DNA of 64,000 nucleotides, taken from the NCBI RefSeq assembly GCF_036898095.1, contig NC_090751.1, forward strand, positions 89,668,383 to 89,732,382, in the 5' to 3' direction. This document shows positions 1 through 11,045 of this stretch, piece by piece. This DNA is from Palaemon carinicauda. Its lineage: Eukaryota; Arthropoda; Malacostraca; Decapoda; Palaemonidae. Numbering within the stretch: position 1 is the first letter of the stretch; every line of letters starts with the position of its first letter. Position numbers and translations under genes: made by a program. The notes below the pieces were generated by a model, which saw only the letters and a program-made list of their open reading frames with translations, was not told the origin of the DNA and ran no database searches.

Positions 1-447
1 TTCTGCGCATAACTTTTTACAATGGTGCCAGGTTGTCAGCCTTGTACAAGTTAATAATAGCAAACATCAGTCAGCACATTACTGGAGCATGTTATATTTT
101 AGTTACCCAAGACTATACTGCAGTTACCAATGACTCCTAAATTAAATCAATATACAGTAGTCACCTACATGCCTGGTAAGAACTTAGTAACATGTCAATA
201 GCTAATGTTTACAGGCAAGAGCCCATACCTATAGTATAGTCCAGACCACAAAAAAATATAATAAAAGGTGGAGAAAACTTATTGTAAACTATTTAATTAT
301 TGCATAAATGAAAATACAGTACAGTAAGGTTTATTGAAATTTCATAGTTTTGAGCCTTATAAAATGTGAATATATATCAAGATTAATTTTGTACTGTTTT
401 AATCACCAGAACAAAATAAAAAGATAAAACTTAGGATACCCCGCAAA
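1..447. other. AT-rich non-coding flank of E1
   Basis: No open frame, splice-bounded exon or known repeat is visible. The stretch runs up to the left end of DIRS element E1 and is probably intron or intergenic host DNA downstream of the exon at 7194-7333. Confidence 0.5.
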
Positions 448-645
448 ATGTTATTTTTATCAATAAAATAAATTTTTTAATATACTTACCCGGTGATTAT
501 ATAAGCTGCAGCTCTGCTGCCCGACAGAAAAACTCTACGTTCAAAATACGCCAGCGATCGCTATGCAGGTAGGGGGTGTACATCAACAGCGCCATCTGTC
601 GAGCAGGTACTCAGTACTCAATGTAAACACAGAACCAATTTTCTC
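448..645 (+). repeat. E1 left inverted terminal repeat
   Basis: Inverted copy of 6792-6966 with few differences. The outer part (448 to about 490) differs from the right end, as expected for DIRS termini, and is matched instead by the internal complementary region. Confidence 0.9.
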
Positions 646-689
646 CTCGGTCCACTGGGTCTCTATTGGGGAGGAAGGGAGGGTCCTTT

Positions 690-796
690 AATATATAATC
701 ACCGGGTAAGTATATTCAAAAATTTATTTTATTAATAAAACTAACATTTTTCAATATTAAACTTAGCCGGTGATTATATAAGCTGATTCACACCCA
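690..796 (+). repeat. E1 internal complementary region
   Basis: The first part (to 747) is the reverse complement of the left end and the second part (from 748) is the reverse complement of the right end, joined directly at CAT|TTTT. This is the template that DIRS elements use to complete their ends and close a circle. A few substitutions separate it from the left terminus. Confidence 0.88.
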
Positions 797-1194
797 GGGG
801 GGTGGGTAGAGACCAGCATTAATTGTTTACATTATTATGAGCTAAGTATTTTGTATTTCATTTTAGCAGTTATTCAAAATAACAAAAATAAAATAAATAA
901 GTACCTGGTAAGAAAGTCGACTTGAACAATTACTCTGCCTTTTTTAAGTACGTCTTCCTTACTGAGCCTCGCGATCCTCTTAGGATGCTGAGCGACTCCT
1001 AGGAGCTGAAGTATCAAGGGTTGCAACCCATACTAAAGGACCTCATCAAAACCTCTAATCTAGGCGCTTCTCAAGAAAAGAATTTAACCACCCGCCAAAT
1101 CAACCAGGATGCGAAAGGCTTCTTAGCCTTCCGGACAACCCAAAAAACAACAATAAAAAACATTTCAAGAGAAAGATTAAAAAAGGTTATGGAA

Positions 1195-2367
1195 TTAGGG
1201 GAATGTAGTGGTTGAGCCCTCACCCACTACTGCACTCGCTGCTACGAATGGTCCCAGGGTGTAGCAGTTCTCGTAAAGAGACTGGACATCTTTAAGATAA
1301 AAAGACGCGAACACTGACTTGCTTCTCCAATAGGTTGCGTCCATTATACTCTGCAGAGATCTATTTTGTTTAAAGGCCACTGAAGTTGCGACAGCTCTAA
1401 CTTCATGTGTCCTTACCTTCAGCAAAGCATGGTCTTCCTCATTCAGATGGGAATGAGCTTCTCGTATCAACAGTCTGATATAATAGGAAACTGCATTCTT
1501 TGACATAGGTAAAGAAGGTTTCTTAATAGCACACCATAAAGCTTCTGACTGTCCTCGTAAAGGTTTAGTTCGTCTTAAATAGAACTTAAGAGCTCTAACA
1601 GGGCATAAGACTCTTTCTAGTTCATTTCCACCCAAATTTGAAAGGCTTGGAATATCGAACGATTTCGGCCAAGGACGAGAAGGTAGCTCGTTTTTGGCTA
1701 GAAAACCAAGCTGTAAAGAACATGTAGCCGTTTCAGATGAAAATCCGATGTTCATGCTGAAGGCGTGTATCTCACCGACTCTTTTAGCTGTTGCTAAGCA
1801 AACGAGGAAAAGAGTCTTTAAAGTGAGATCTTTAAAGGAGGCTGATTGTAGTGGCTCGAACCTTTCTGACATAAGGAATCTTAGTACCACGTCTAAATTC
1901 CAACCCGGTGTAGCCAAACGAAGCTCCTTCGAGGTCTCAAAAGACTTAAGGAGGTCCTGTAGATCTTTGTTGTTAGAAAGATCTAAGCCTCTGTGACGGA
2001 AGACTGCTGCCAACATGCTTCTGTAACCTTTGATCGTGGGAGCTGAAAGAGATCTTTCCTTCCTCAGGTATAATAGGAAGTCAGCTATTTGGGTTACAGA
2101 GGTACTGGTTGAGGATACTGATACCGACTTGCACCAGTTTCGGAAGACTTCCCACTTCGACTGGTAGACTCTAAGAGTGGATGTCCTCCTTGCTCTAGCA
2201 ATCGCCCTGGCTGCCTCCTTCGAAAAGCCTCTAGCTCTCGAGAGTCTTTCGATAGTCTGAAGGCAGTCAGACGAAGAGCGTGGAGGCCTGGGTGTACCTT
2301 CTTTACGTGTGGCTGACGTAGAAGGTCCACTCTTAGAGGAAGAGTTCTGGGAACGTCCACCAGCCAT
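1195..2367 (-). CDS. E1 tyrosine recombinase
   Basis: Tyrosine recombinase that integrates the circular DIRS intermediate. The reading frame is open for about 390 residues. I chose the start at 2367 because the Met in the context GTSM is also conserved at the matching place in E2 (GTGM). An N-terminal helical SAM-like part (SDCLQTIERL, then TIKGYRSMLA) precedes the catalytic domain. Catalytic residues visible are the first Arg in AKRVGEIHAF, the H-x-x-R of THEVRAVATS, and the Tyr nucleophile in FASFYLKDV. The gene overlaps the polymerase ORF by 274 nt in another frame, so its translation probably depends on reinitiation, leaky scanning or a separate transcript. No internal stop is present. 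Family membership is strong; activity is not shown. Confidence 0.88.
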   Translation of the reverse strand: MAGGRSQNSSSKSGPSTSATRKEGTPRPPRSSSDCLQTIERLSRARGFSKEAARAIARARRTSTLRVYQSKWEVFRNWCKSVSVSSTSTSVTQIADFLLYLRKERSLSAPTIKGYRSMLAAVFRHRGLDLSNNKDLQDLLKSFETSKELRLATPGWNLDVVLRFLMSERFEPLQSASFKDLTLKTLFLVCLATAKRVGEIHAFSMNIGFSSETATCSLQLGFLAKNELPSRPWPKSFDIPSLSNLGGNELERVLCPVRALKFYLRRTKPLRGQSEALWCAIKKPSLPMSKNAVSYYIRLLIREAHSHLNEEDHALLKVRTHEVRAVATSVAFKQNRSLQSIMDATYWRSKSVFASFYLKDVQSLYENCYTLGPFVAASAVVGEGSTTTFP

Positions 2368-4339
2368 TGAAGTACCTCGGTGAACCATTCTCTCGCGGGC
2401 CAGAGGGGAGCAACTAACGTCAACCTTGTCCCTTCGTGAGAGGCGAACTTCTGCAGTACCTTGTTGACAATCTTGAATGGGGGGAATGCATAAAGGTCTA
2501 GATGGGACCAATCCAGTAGAAAAGCATCTATATGAACTGCTGCTGGGTCCGGGATTGGCGAGCAATAAATTGGGAGCCTCTTGGTCATCGAGGTTGCAAA
2601 GAGATCTATGGTAGGTTGGCCCCATGTGGCCCATAGTCTCTTGCACACATCCTTGTGTAGGGTCCATTCTGTTGGAATGATTTGACCCTTCCGACTGAGG
2701 CAATCCGCCATGACATTCATGTTGCCTTGAATGAACCTCGTTACTAGAGAAAGGTTTAGATCTCTTGACCAGGTGAGGAGGTCCCTTGCGATCTCGTACA
2801 ACGTCATAGAATGGGTCCCTCCTTGCTTGGAGATGTACGCCAAGGCCGTGGTGTTGTCTGAATTCACCTCCACCACCTTGCCTAGAAGGAGGGACTTGAA
2901 GCTTTTCAAGGCCAGATGAACTGCCAGTAGCTCCTTGCAGTTGATATGTAACGTTCTTTGATTCGAGTTCCAAGTTCCCGAGCATTCCCGACCGTCTAAT
3001 GTCGCACCCCAGCCCGTGTCCGATGCGTCCGAGAAGAGAACGTGGTTGGGGGTCTGAACAGCCAGGGGCAGACCCTCTCTGAGGTTAATGTTGTCCTTCC
3101 ACCAAGTCAGTGATGACTTCATCTTCTCGGAAATGGGGATCGAGACCGCTTCTAGCGTCTTGTCCTTTTTCCAGTGAACAGCTAGGTGAAATTGAAGGGG
3201 ACGGAGGTGAAGTCTCCCTAACGAAATGAACTGTTCTAGGGATGAAAGCGTCCCTATCAGACTCATCCACTGTCTGACTGAACATCGGTCCTTCTTTAGC
3301 ATGTTCTGGATGCATCCTTGGGCTTGACTTGTTCTGGGGCCGACGGAAAAGCCCGAAAAGCTTGACTGTGAATCTCCATCCCTAAGTACACTATAGTTTG
3401 GGATGGGACCAGTTGGGACTTTTCCATATTGACCAGGAGACCCAATTCCTTGGTCAGATCTAGAGTCCACTTTAGATTCTCCAGACAGCGACGACTGGAA
3501 GAAGCTCTTAGAAGCCAGTCGTCCAAATAGAGGGAGGCTCTGATATCCGCTAAATGCAGGAATTTGGCAATATTCCTCATCAGTTTCGTAAAGATAAGAG
3601 GAGCCGTGCTTAGGCCAAAGCACAGGGCTTGAAATTGGTAGACAACCTTTTCGTAAACGAACCTCAGAAAAGGTTGGGATTCTGGGTGGATGGGAACGTG
3701 AAAGTAAGCGTCCCTTAGGTCTAAAGAGACCATCCAGTCTTCCTTCCTGACCGCTGCTAGAACAGACTTTGTGGTCTCCATGGCGAACGTCTGCTTTGTG
3801 ACAAAGACATTCAGCGCACTGACGTCTAGCACCGGTCTCCACCCTCCTGTCTTCTTTACCACTAAGAAGAGACGGTTGTAGAAGCCCGGGGATTGATGGT
3901 CCCGGACTTTGACTACCGCTCCCTTTTCTAGTAAGAGAGACACCTCTTGCTTCAAAGCTAGTCTCTTGTCCTCCTCTCTGTACCTGGGAGAGAGATCGAT
4001 GGGAGACGTTGCTAGAGGGGGTTTGCGTACAAACGGGATCTTGTACCCTTCTCTGAGCAACTTCACAGATTGTGCATCTGCGCCCCTTTTCTCCCAGGTC
4101 TGCCAGAAGTTCTTGAGTCTGGCTCCCACTGCTGTCTGAAGAAGGTGGCAGTCAGACTCTGTCTTTAAAGGACTTGGTACCTTTCTTCTTCCCACGTCTC
4201 CCTTCGGCACGAGCACCTCCTCTGCTGGAGGCTCTGCCACGAAAGGGCGGGATGAATCTGAACGCTGGAGTGTCCATCCTGGGTCTAGACAATGTAGGCA
4301 AAGGGGTGGCTTTGCGGGCAGAGGACGCAACCAGGTCAT
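2094..4339 (-). pseudogene. E1 reverse transcriptase-RNase H (frameshifted)
   Basis: The DIRS pol protein, which copies element RNA into DNA. The upstream part (4339-3296) carries the RT with GGWRPVLDVSALN, SLDLRDAYFH, the FGLSTAP motif and the catalytic YLDD box. The downstream part, in another frame and ending at 2094, carries the thumb, then RNase H with DASDTGWGATL, the central Glu in NCKELLAVHLAL and NSDNTTALAYI, then a conserved tail with TIDLFATSM and AFPPFKI. The frame changes between about 3315 and 3345, just after the RT core; in E2 this stretch is one frame. The upstream end overlaps gag by about 190 nt in the +1 frame relative to gag. The start is uncertain: the first Met is not conserved in E2. 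Confidence 0.85.
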
Positions 4340-6586
4340 GAGTGTCCTTTTGAATCAAGGAGGCAGCAATCTCCTTTATCAACTCCTCTGGGAAAAGGCA
4401 CTTTGAGAGAGGAGCAAACATAAGTTCCGATCTCTGACACTGTGTTACTCCAGCTGACAAGAAGGAGCAAAGGTTTTCCCGTTTCTTGAGGACCCCGGAA
4501 ACGAACGAAGCCGCAAGCTCACTGGAACCGTCACGTATGGCCTTGTCCATGCAGGACATAATGAGCATGGAAGTTTCCTTGTCAGAAGGGGAGATCTTCC
4601 TGCTCAACGCTCCCAAACACCAATCCAAAAAGTTAAAAACCTCGAAGGCTCTGAACACTCCTTTCAACAGATGGTCTAAGTCTGAAGGAGACCAACAAAT
4701 CTTGGAGCGTCTCATGGCTAGCCTGCGGGGAGAGTCTACTAGACTTGAGAAGTCGCCCTGGGCAGAGGCAGGAACTCCCAAGCCGAGAACTTCTCCCGTG
4801 GCATACCAGACGCTCGATCTGGAAGAGAGTCTCGCAGGGGGAAACGTGAATGCTGTCTCCCCAATGTGCTTTTTGGACTGCATCCATTCTCCCAACACTC
4901 GTAAAGCTCTCTTAGACGAGCGGGCGAGGACGAGCTTCGTAAAGGCAGGCGCGGATGACTGCGTGCCTAAAGCGAACTCAGATGGAGGAGAGCGTGGGGC
5001 CGCAGAAACAAACTGATCAGGATACATCTCCCTGAACAGTGCAAGAACTTTCCTAAAGTCCAAGGAGGGTTGCGTGGTCTTGGGTTCGTCGATGTCCGTA
5101 TGCGGGTCGTCAATGTGTGCAGCGTCGTCATCATCAGAGAGTCCATCATCTGAATACTGAGGAGGAAGCGGCAAAGGAGTAGGAATTGGCTGGTCAGCTG
5201 AGTCCGGCAGCACGGGTGCATGCGTGACTGAACCGGACGCAACGTCATGGAACTGTTGCCCAGTCTGTGAGCTGGCAACAACCATAGCAGCGCGGGGGCG
5301 CAAAGCGTCTACTCCAGACTGTCTAGTCTGCTGTGGGCGAGTAGTGGTAACCACACTGGGTTGCGGAGGTTGACGCACCGCGTCAAAACAAAACAACTTA
5401 GGTTGTTGTTGTAACTCGCGAACGTCAACGGAAGGTTCCGTGCGTCGCTGAACGTCAACATGCGGCTGGCAGGGTACACTGGAACGCATGGGTGGCGGGA
5501 CTCTCACAGCTGGAGTGCGGGAGAAGGTAGCCTCAGCGTCCACTGGACGCACAACCGTGGGTGGTTGTAGGCTAGCGGTTGGTGCAGCGTCAACCTTCTC
5601 CACACGAAAGTCCTGCATTAATGACGTTAATTGTGTCTGCATGGTCTGCAGCAAAGACCACTTAGGGTCTACAGTAGCAGGTGCGGCAACAGACGGTGTT
5701 ACTGCCTGATGCGGTACCGCTTTGCCTCTCTTAGGAGGTGTGCAGTCATCGGAAGACTGCAGCGAGTCCAAACTGACCCAGTGGCTACAACTGGGCCGTT
5801 GGACTTGCGCGGAAGGGACCGACTTGCGTTTAAGAGGCCGCGAGACCTTGGTCCATGGTTTCTTTCGAGAAACCTCTTCCGCAGACGAGGAATAAATGGA
5901 CTCTCTCGTCTTCGTGTGGGTGGGGCGATCTTGGTTAGATACGTCCGAAACCACGGAGGGAACGTCTGTTCGCTGATTAAAGCCTCTCGAACCCTTTGGT
6001 CGTACGACATTGCTTCTCCCCTGGGCTTGGGAACTTGCAAGAGGTCCCGGACTGGGAGGACGACAGGCACGAACAGACGAACCCTCAAGCGCAACACTAT
6101 CTACAACACTTTCCACAACACTACCACTCACTTGTCACTACCCACTGCACTCTTACACTTCAACTCCTTGACGTCTGCCATGAGTTGGTTACGGTCACTC
6201 GCCAATGACTCGACTCTCTCACCCAGAGCCTGGATGGCACGCATCATATCTGCCATCGAAGGTTGTTGAGTGCTAGAAGGGGGATCAGGAGCAACCACTA
6301 CAGGGGAAGGAATAGGTTGTGAGGCATGAGGAGAGGAAAAATCAACGGAGCGAGATGAACTTCTCCTGACTCTATCTCTTTCTAGCCTACGTGTGTATTT
6401 CTGGAATTCGATGAAATCGAATTCCGAAAGCCCAACGCATTCCTCACATCGATCTTCCAATTGACAGGTCTTATCCCGACAATTGGAACAAACGGTGTGA
6501 GGATCGATAGAGGCCTTCGGAAGACGCCATGAACAGTCCCTAGCATTACATTTCCTGAATTTAGGGACTTGAGAAGGGTCAGCCAT
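4152..6586 (-). pseudogene. E1 gag-like ORF (frameshifted)
   Basis: Structural protein ORF of the element. It begins at 6586 with MADPSQ, followed by a Cys-rich module in which DPHTVC is followed by C-x2-C-x4-C-x5-C-x2-C spacing. The frame breaks near 6130: the first part ends at 6128 and the rest runs from about 6131 to 4152. The middle is Ser/Pro/Gln-rich and low in complexity. The C-terminal third has a conserved block shared with E2 (AQGDFSSLVDSPRRLA, then RAFEVFNFLDWCLGALS) and the protein ends in a basic Gly/Arg/Lys tail. Its role is inferred from position and from DIRS gag proteins, not from a recognised catalytic domain. Confidence 0.8.
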
Positions 6587-6791
6587 CTTGAATTAGTCAA
6601 AGGGGAATTCAAAATCTATCCAAAGTCGTCAACAAATAATCCAAAATCAATAAAAGAATGCAAGGATGTATTGAAGATAACGTCTGCAAAGCGAAAGCTC
6701 AAAACTAGAAATGTGTACTTCACCAAAATATGTGAAAACCAATCCAGTAAGCAACAGCGAATTTAGTAGGTCTTGCCGGTGGCACGACAGA

Positions 6792-6966
6792 GAGAAAATT
6801 GGTTCTGTGTTTACATTGAGTACTGAGTACCTGCTCGACAGATGGCGCTGTTGATGTACACCCCCTACCTGCATAGCGATCGCTGGCGTATTTTGAACGT
6901 AGAGTTTTTCTGTCGGGCAGCAGAGCTGCAGCTTATATAATCACCGGCTAAGTTTAATATTGAAAA
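6792..6966 (-). repeat. E1 right inverted terminal repeat
   Basis: Inverted match to 448-645. It includes the 5' leader of the element on the minus strand, so a promoter probably lies in or near it. No TATA box could be assigned with confidence. Confidence 0.88.
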
Positions 6967-7193
6967 ATACAAATACCATGCATATGTAAACATCAACAAA
7001 ATTAGTTTTTAAGAATAAAATATAAGTACAGTAACTTCCTAATCTGTTGAGTGAAGAACTATAAATAAATCTGAGGACGATGTTTTTAAAAACAGATGTA
7101 TTTGCTTCAGATTCCAAGTAAATGAAAGTAGAGGGATGCTGTTACAATTTCTAAATTTTGAATTTTAAAGCTACCGTCTACACTTGAACATAC

Positions 7194-7333
7194 CTCACAA
7201 TCTTTCTTGGCTATTTCTGTGTTGGCCCCTTCTTCAAAAGACGGCTGGTGAAATTTTTCTTCTTTACAGTCAGTCTCTGAAGACTCTGACCCATTTTTTG
7301 AAGGCTTTTCTTCCTTGAAAATCTCCTCTTCCT
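7194..7333 (-). CDS. Host gene exon H8 (acidic region)
   Basis: Internal exon of the split host gene, 140 bp, with an acceptor TTATTTGCAG just upstream of 7333 and a donor GTATGT just after 7194. It is read with two leading bases and then 46 codons, beginning EEEIFKEEKPSKNG and ending AKKDCE. The start phase matches the end phase of the exon at 23320-23454, 16 kb upstream in transcript direction; the intron between holds E3. The acidic Glu/Ser-rich composition fits the region before the bromodomain in BRD8-type proteins. Later exons would lie beyond position 1 of the window. Confidence 0.7.
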
Positions 7334-9085
7334 CTGCAAATAAGATAATTTAGGAGAAATATTTTCAAATTTCTAGTGGGCACTGACAAAATATCCACAT
7401 TCTATAAATCTACAAAAACTGAATAGAAAACCCAAAGGAATATTTAGTTATGTAATTAGAAAATACAGACTAAAATAAATGGACATATCATGCTCTATTA
7501 TAACAAAATAGGGGAAAAATCTTTTGCAAAATTTAGGAAAAATTTATAAGCATTCATACATCTAGCAAATATCTTGTTCCAATTGTATAGCATAAATACC
7601 TTTGATTCTAAAAATTAGATGAATCAATACTTCAACATAATCATCAAAACTCATGTGAATAAGATAATTGAAGAGCCATAAACAAATTATACCCCATCAA
7701 AAGAAAATAATGTTTTGTGTACAGCATACAGTAAGCAAATTCCTAAAATTTTCATAAATAGGAGAACATGTTTCGGACTCCAGGTTCAACCAGTTGTCAC
7801 AAGAACAGATAACAGTGTACAGAGTGACACTTGATTACATTCAACTATAAATTATTTGTTTTGAAAGGATTCAAAAGCTCCAAAACCAATTCTTACCTAC
7901 ATTTGGAGAATATATGCTCTTTACTTTTGAATGCTATTTGAGATTTTCCAATTTAATCGAGTCCAAAACTGAGCCCCAAAAATTTCATATCGATAAAAAG
8001 GAATAAAAGCACAACTCCATTTCAATTCAACATTACCATTTGTCGAGGTAAGGTAACACACACCCGCAAGTTTTGAAAAACCCCTCGTAATTGATATACT
8101 GTACCCTTAATGACACTACCAGGCCCCCTACTTTCTTATATAACTAGAAAACTAGTGCATCTCAGCCCTGAAAAAAATGAAAATAATAATATTAATAGAG
8201 ATAAAACACCAAATACGGGAAAAAAGTTAAGAGATACATAACATCAAATTGGAGACAGTCATAGCTGTATAACACCAGGCCTTAAAAATTTACTGACATA
8301 CAGTACAGTATTGCATCGGTTTTGACTACTTTTGTCTGTTATACTGTATAACTAAGAATTATTTGTTGTATTTGGTCTTGTATAAATCAATAGTTGTATT
8401 TTCGATTAAGGTGCATTCACAACTATAAAGTGTGAATACTACAAAGCTTAACTGTAAAGCATTGAGTTATGCAATATCAAATAGGGCACAGAATACTATG
8501 CAGTATAACAAGATTAAGTACAGACTGCTACTCTTAGTATGCTAATTTCCAAGCCTGTGTGTAATAATGTTTAATATTTTGTCTTTTCTATCCATACCTG
8601 TTCTATAGTTAGTAGAATAAATGTGATTAAATAGTCTTAAAATTTGCTTCATGGCATTCAAGGGTCTTCAAGAAAGGAGCAGCATCCATAGCTACTAATT
8701 TTTAACTCTCAATAGTTCTCCAATCAGCAGCTTTCATCTTACAACCTTTAAACCAGTCTTAACGTTATCAAGATAAAACACTTGAGTAAGAAAAAAATTG
8801 TATCGCACATGTTTATGGGGTTGAAGCGAAACAGATACCTTTAGACCTGTTCATGTTAAATGACTTGGCTGGCCATGAGAGAAAGAGGCAGCAACTTTGG
8901 AATCCTTTATCTAATTAAGTAATTGGTACTTGGTACCAGCCACTTGACTAATTTAAAGCCCTGGGATCTCAAAAAATACTAGTATCATCATTTACTACAG
9001 AAATGGCAGCAAATCAATATTCAACAAATGAGGGCAATATTTTGATAAATAAAAAGTAACTGACAAATAACAAAAGATCAACAAT
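7334..9085 (-). other. Intron sequence, nothing further recognised
   Basis: AT-rich DNA between the exon at 7194-7333 and element E3. I found no splice-bounded open segment, repeat end or RNA gene in it. Confidence 0.5.
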
Positions 9086-9300
9086 ATAACAAATTTGGAA
9101 ATAATTTGTATTTTTCCTAACATAAAAACCGGGAGCTATTTATAATAGGGTATTACTTTCGGCGCAGCTGAAAGACGAGCCATGATAATTTTAGTGAGGG
9201 ATAACTACCCCATCCGCTAGTTAGCGGGTGGGGGGTGGGGTAGACTGGCTACCTCGCTCACTCACACACCTCTCGGCAGAGTAACCACTTTGCTTTATGG
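9086..9300 (+). repeat. E3 left inverted terminal repeat
   Basis: Inverted match to 19653 to about 19785 and to 21899-21946. It contains the small palindrome CCGCTAGTTAGCGG that recurs in the ends of E4 and, changed, of E5. Confidence 0.82.
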
Positions 9301-9334
9301 CAGGACTTCTCGGGGGACAGGGTGGCGGGCCAAT

Positions 9335-9445
9335 TTGTATAAATAGCTCCAGGTTTGTATGTTAGGAAAAATACAAATTATTTCCAAATTTGTTATTTGT
9401 TCCGACACAGATACAAACCTTCGCTATTTATAATAGGGTGACTTA
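9335..9445 (+). repeat. E3 internal complementary region
   Basis: Reverse complement of the left end up to 9396 joined to the reverse complement of the right end from 9397 (GTTAT|TTGTTCCG). It is well preserved although the genes are not. Confidence 0.83.
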
Positions 9446-9879
9446 CTCTTAGGAGAGAGGAAGTCCTCACCAACTGGCCTTGGTCATGACCCGGGGTCCT
9501 CTCTATTTCGATCTGTGATCGATAGTAGAAGGGACCTTACCCTCGCTAAAATCAAGTGCCGATATGAGGTAATGCACTGATAACGGCCTGCAGAAGCTTG
9601 TGTGTGAGTGGAACAAACAGTGTGGCTTGTCTTTAACATAGGAACTCAAGTACAGAACCTATTGTTCTTAAAGACTTACCCAATACCCTCCCTCTAAAAG
9701 GTATTGGGGACGTAACAAAGTATTCTTCTATACTTGGAGGCACAAGGGAAATGGGTCTTACCTGCAGCGAGGCGAGATCAGCTATGCTAAGGCTTGCGGG
9801 GCTGTTTTCCCCAGAGGAGAGAAGGTGAAAGGAAGAAAGGAGCCAGACATTCTTACTCATTCACCCCAGACTAATCCGG

Positions 9880-10830
9880 GTAGCCTCAGCCCCCAACCCT
9901 CTGCTACTTGTCCATCAAGGACCCTGAGGTGTTTAGACCATTTGTTGTGCGACCACCACAGGACCAATGGAAAAGGTCTCCATGTCCTTGTCGGTTACAT
10001 CTTTGCAGGTAGTGGGCGTGAAGGTCGATTGATGCTTTCACATGCCCACTTAAAGTATCTGCACCACAGAGTAGTTTCTTGAACGCCAGGGACGTAGCAA
10101 CGCCAGTGACGTTACGAGATCTGGGTCTTAGGATGGAGGAGAGTCTAGATTAAGAGTAACCTCAATTGCCTTCAGATCCCAGAGGGGAAGAAAATCCTTG
10201 AGGTCCTCCTCTTGACCTTCCCCGTGCTGGTCAACAGTGCCGACACACGGGAGCGAGCTGGTATCGTTCTTTTAAGGTAACCCCACAGACTCCTCACCGG
10301 GTAAAACTCCAGTTGATGGGTTTCCGGTTACCGAACGAAGACTCTTTATTCAAAATGGGCTGCACCTAGGGTACAGCATACTCGGATTTGAGTCTTGACA
10401 ATCCATTCAGGGACGCCGCTGAGGATTACTTCTCCCCGTCTCCTAGGGTAGGAGACATCAGAGGTTGGATCATACAACACTAACTCTCTTGGTCAAAAGC
10501 CCAAGTGAGTAGAAAAGGCGTCTTCCGTGTAAGGAGGCGATCTGCTGCTGGGCCTACGGTTCGTAGAGAGGGGCCTCCAGAGACTGAAGGATCCGAACCG
10601 CGTTCCCAGGAGGAGGTTGATATCCGACGGGGGACAAGTTATCTCAAACTTGCATAAGTAAAGGCATCGATGGGAGAGAATCCCCTTCCACGACATCAGT
10701 CACCAAGGACCGAACACTTCGCCTGGAAGACCGACGTTGAAAAGTGTCTGAGGTGCCTAGACATCTTTTCCGTAACCTGATGCAAAGGCCTCTCTGAGAG
10801 GGGTGGTGTAGGATCGTCCCAGGCAAGAAG
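9880..10830 (-). pseudogene. E3 tyrosine recombinase remnant
   Basis: The DNA from about 9900 to 10110 aligns by eye with the C-terminal recombinase codons of E4 (45900-46110), for example the shared TTGTGC-GACCACCACAGG-ACC block and GTAGTGGGC-GTGAAGGTCG. Further blocks match up to about 10830. No frame stays open for long, so this is a dead gene. It was identified by similarity to E4, not by its own motifs. Confidence 0.6.
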
Positions 10831-10904
10831 TCGAAGCAAAGCTACGGCTTAGGAAAGTGTTAGCATGTGGCATCTTGGAAGATCGTGCCGTGAAGGAAGA
10901 TCCC

Positions 10905-11045
10905 TCGAAACCCCGTCAGGAGCTGTAGAAGGTCCGGGAACCATTCTGCGGGTTGCCATAGCAAAGCTATTGGAGCTCCCTTAGGGACTGCAGAAAGTCT
11001 GGGAACCATTCTGCGGGATGCCATAACGAAGCTATTGGAGTTATT
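10905..11045. repeat. Tandem duplication in E3, about 80 bp
   Basis: The block containing GGGAACCATTCTGCGGG and GCCATA-C-AAGCTATTGGAG occurs twice in a row with small differences. The single-copy counterpart in E4 is near 47070-47120, so the duplication arose in the E3 lineage. Confidence 0.65.

Larger units (their letters stand above)
448..6966 (-). mobile_element. DIRS-like retrotransposon E1 (subfamily A)
   Basis: A 6.5 kb element with inverted terminal repeats (448-645 and 6792-6966), an internal complementary region near its low-coordinate end, and the DIRS gene order on the minus strand: gag-like ORF, reverse transcriptase-RNase H, tyrosine recombinase. DIRS elements replicate through RNA and insert a circular DNA by a tyrosine recombinase, so no integrase and no target-site duplication are expected; none is seen here (left flank ends GCAAA, right flank starts ATACA). 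Ends were placed by aligning both termini to the end-to-end junction at 747/748. The recombinase frame is open, but gag and polymerase each have a frameshift, so the copy is probably not autonomous. It is a close relative of E2. Confidence 0.9.

Noticed and set aside
1021..1215. 64-codon plus-strand frame in E1
   Set aside because: It lies in the recombinase-proximal end of E1 on the opposite strand, with no motif or conservation in E2.
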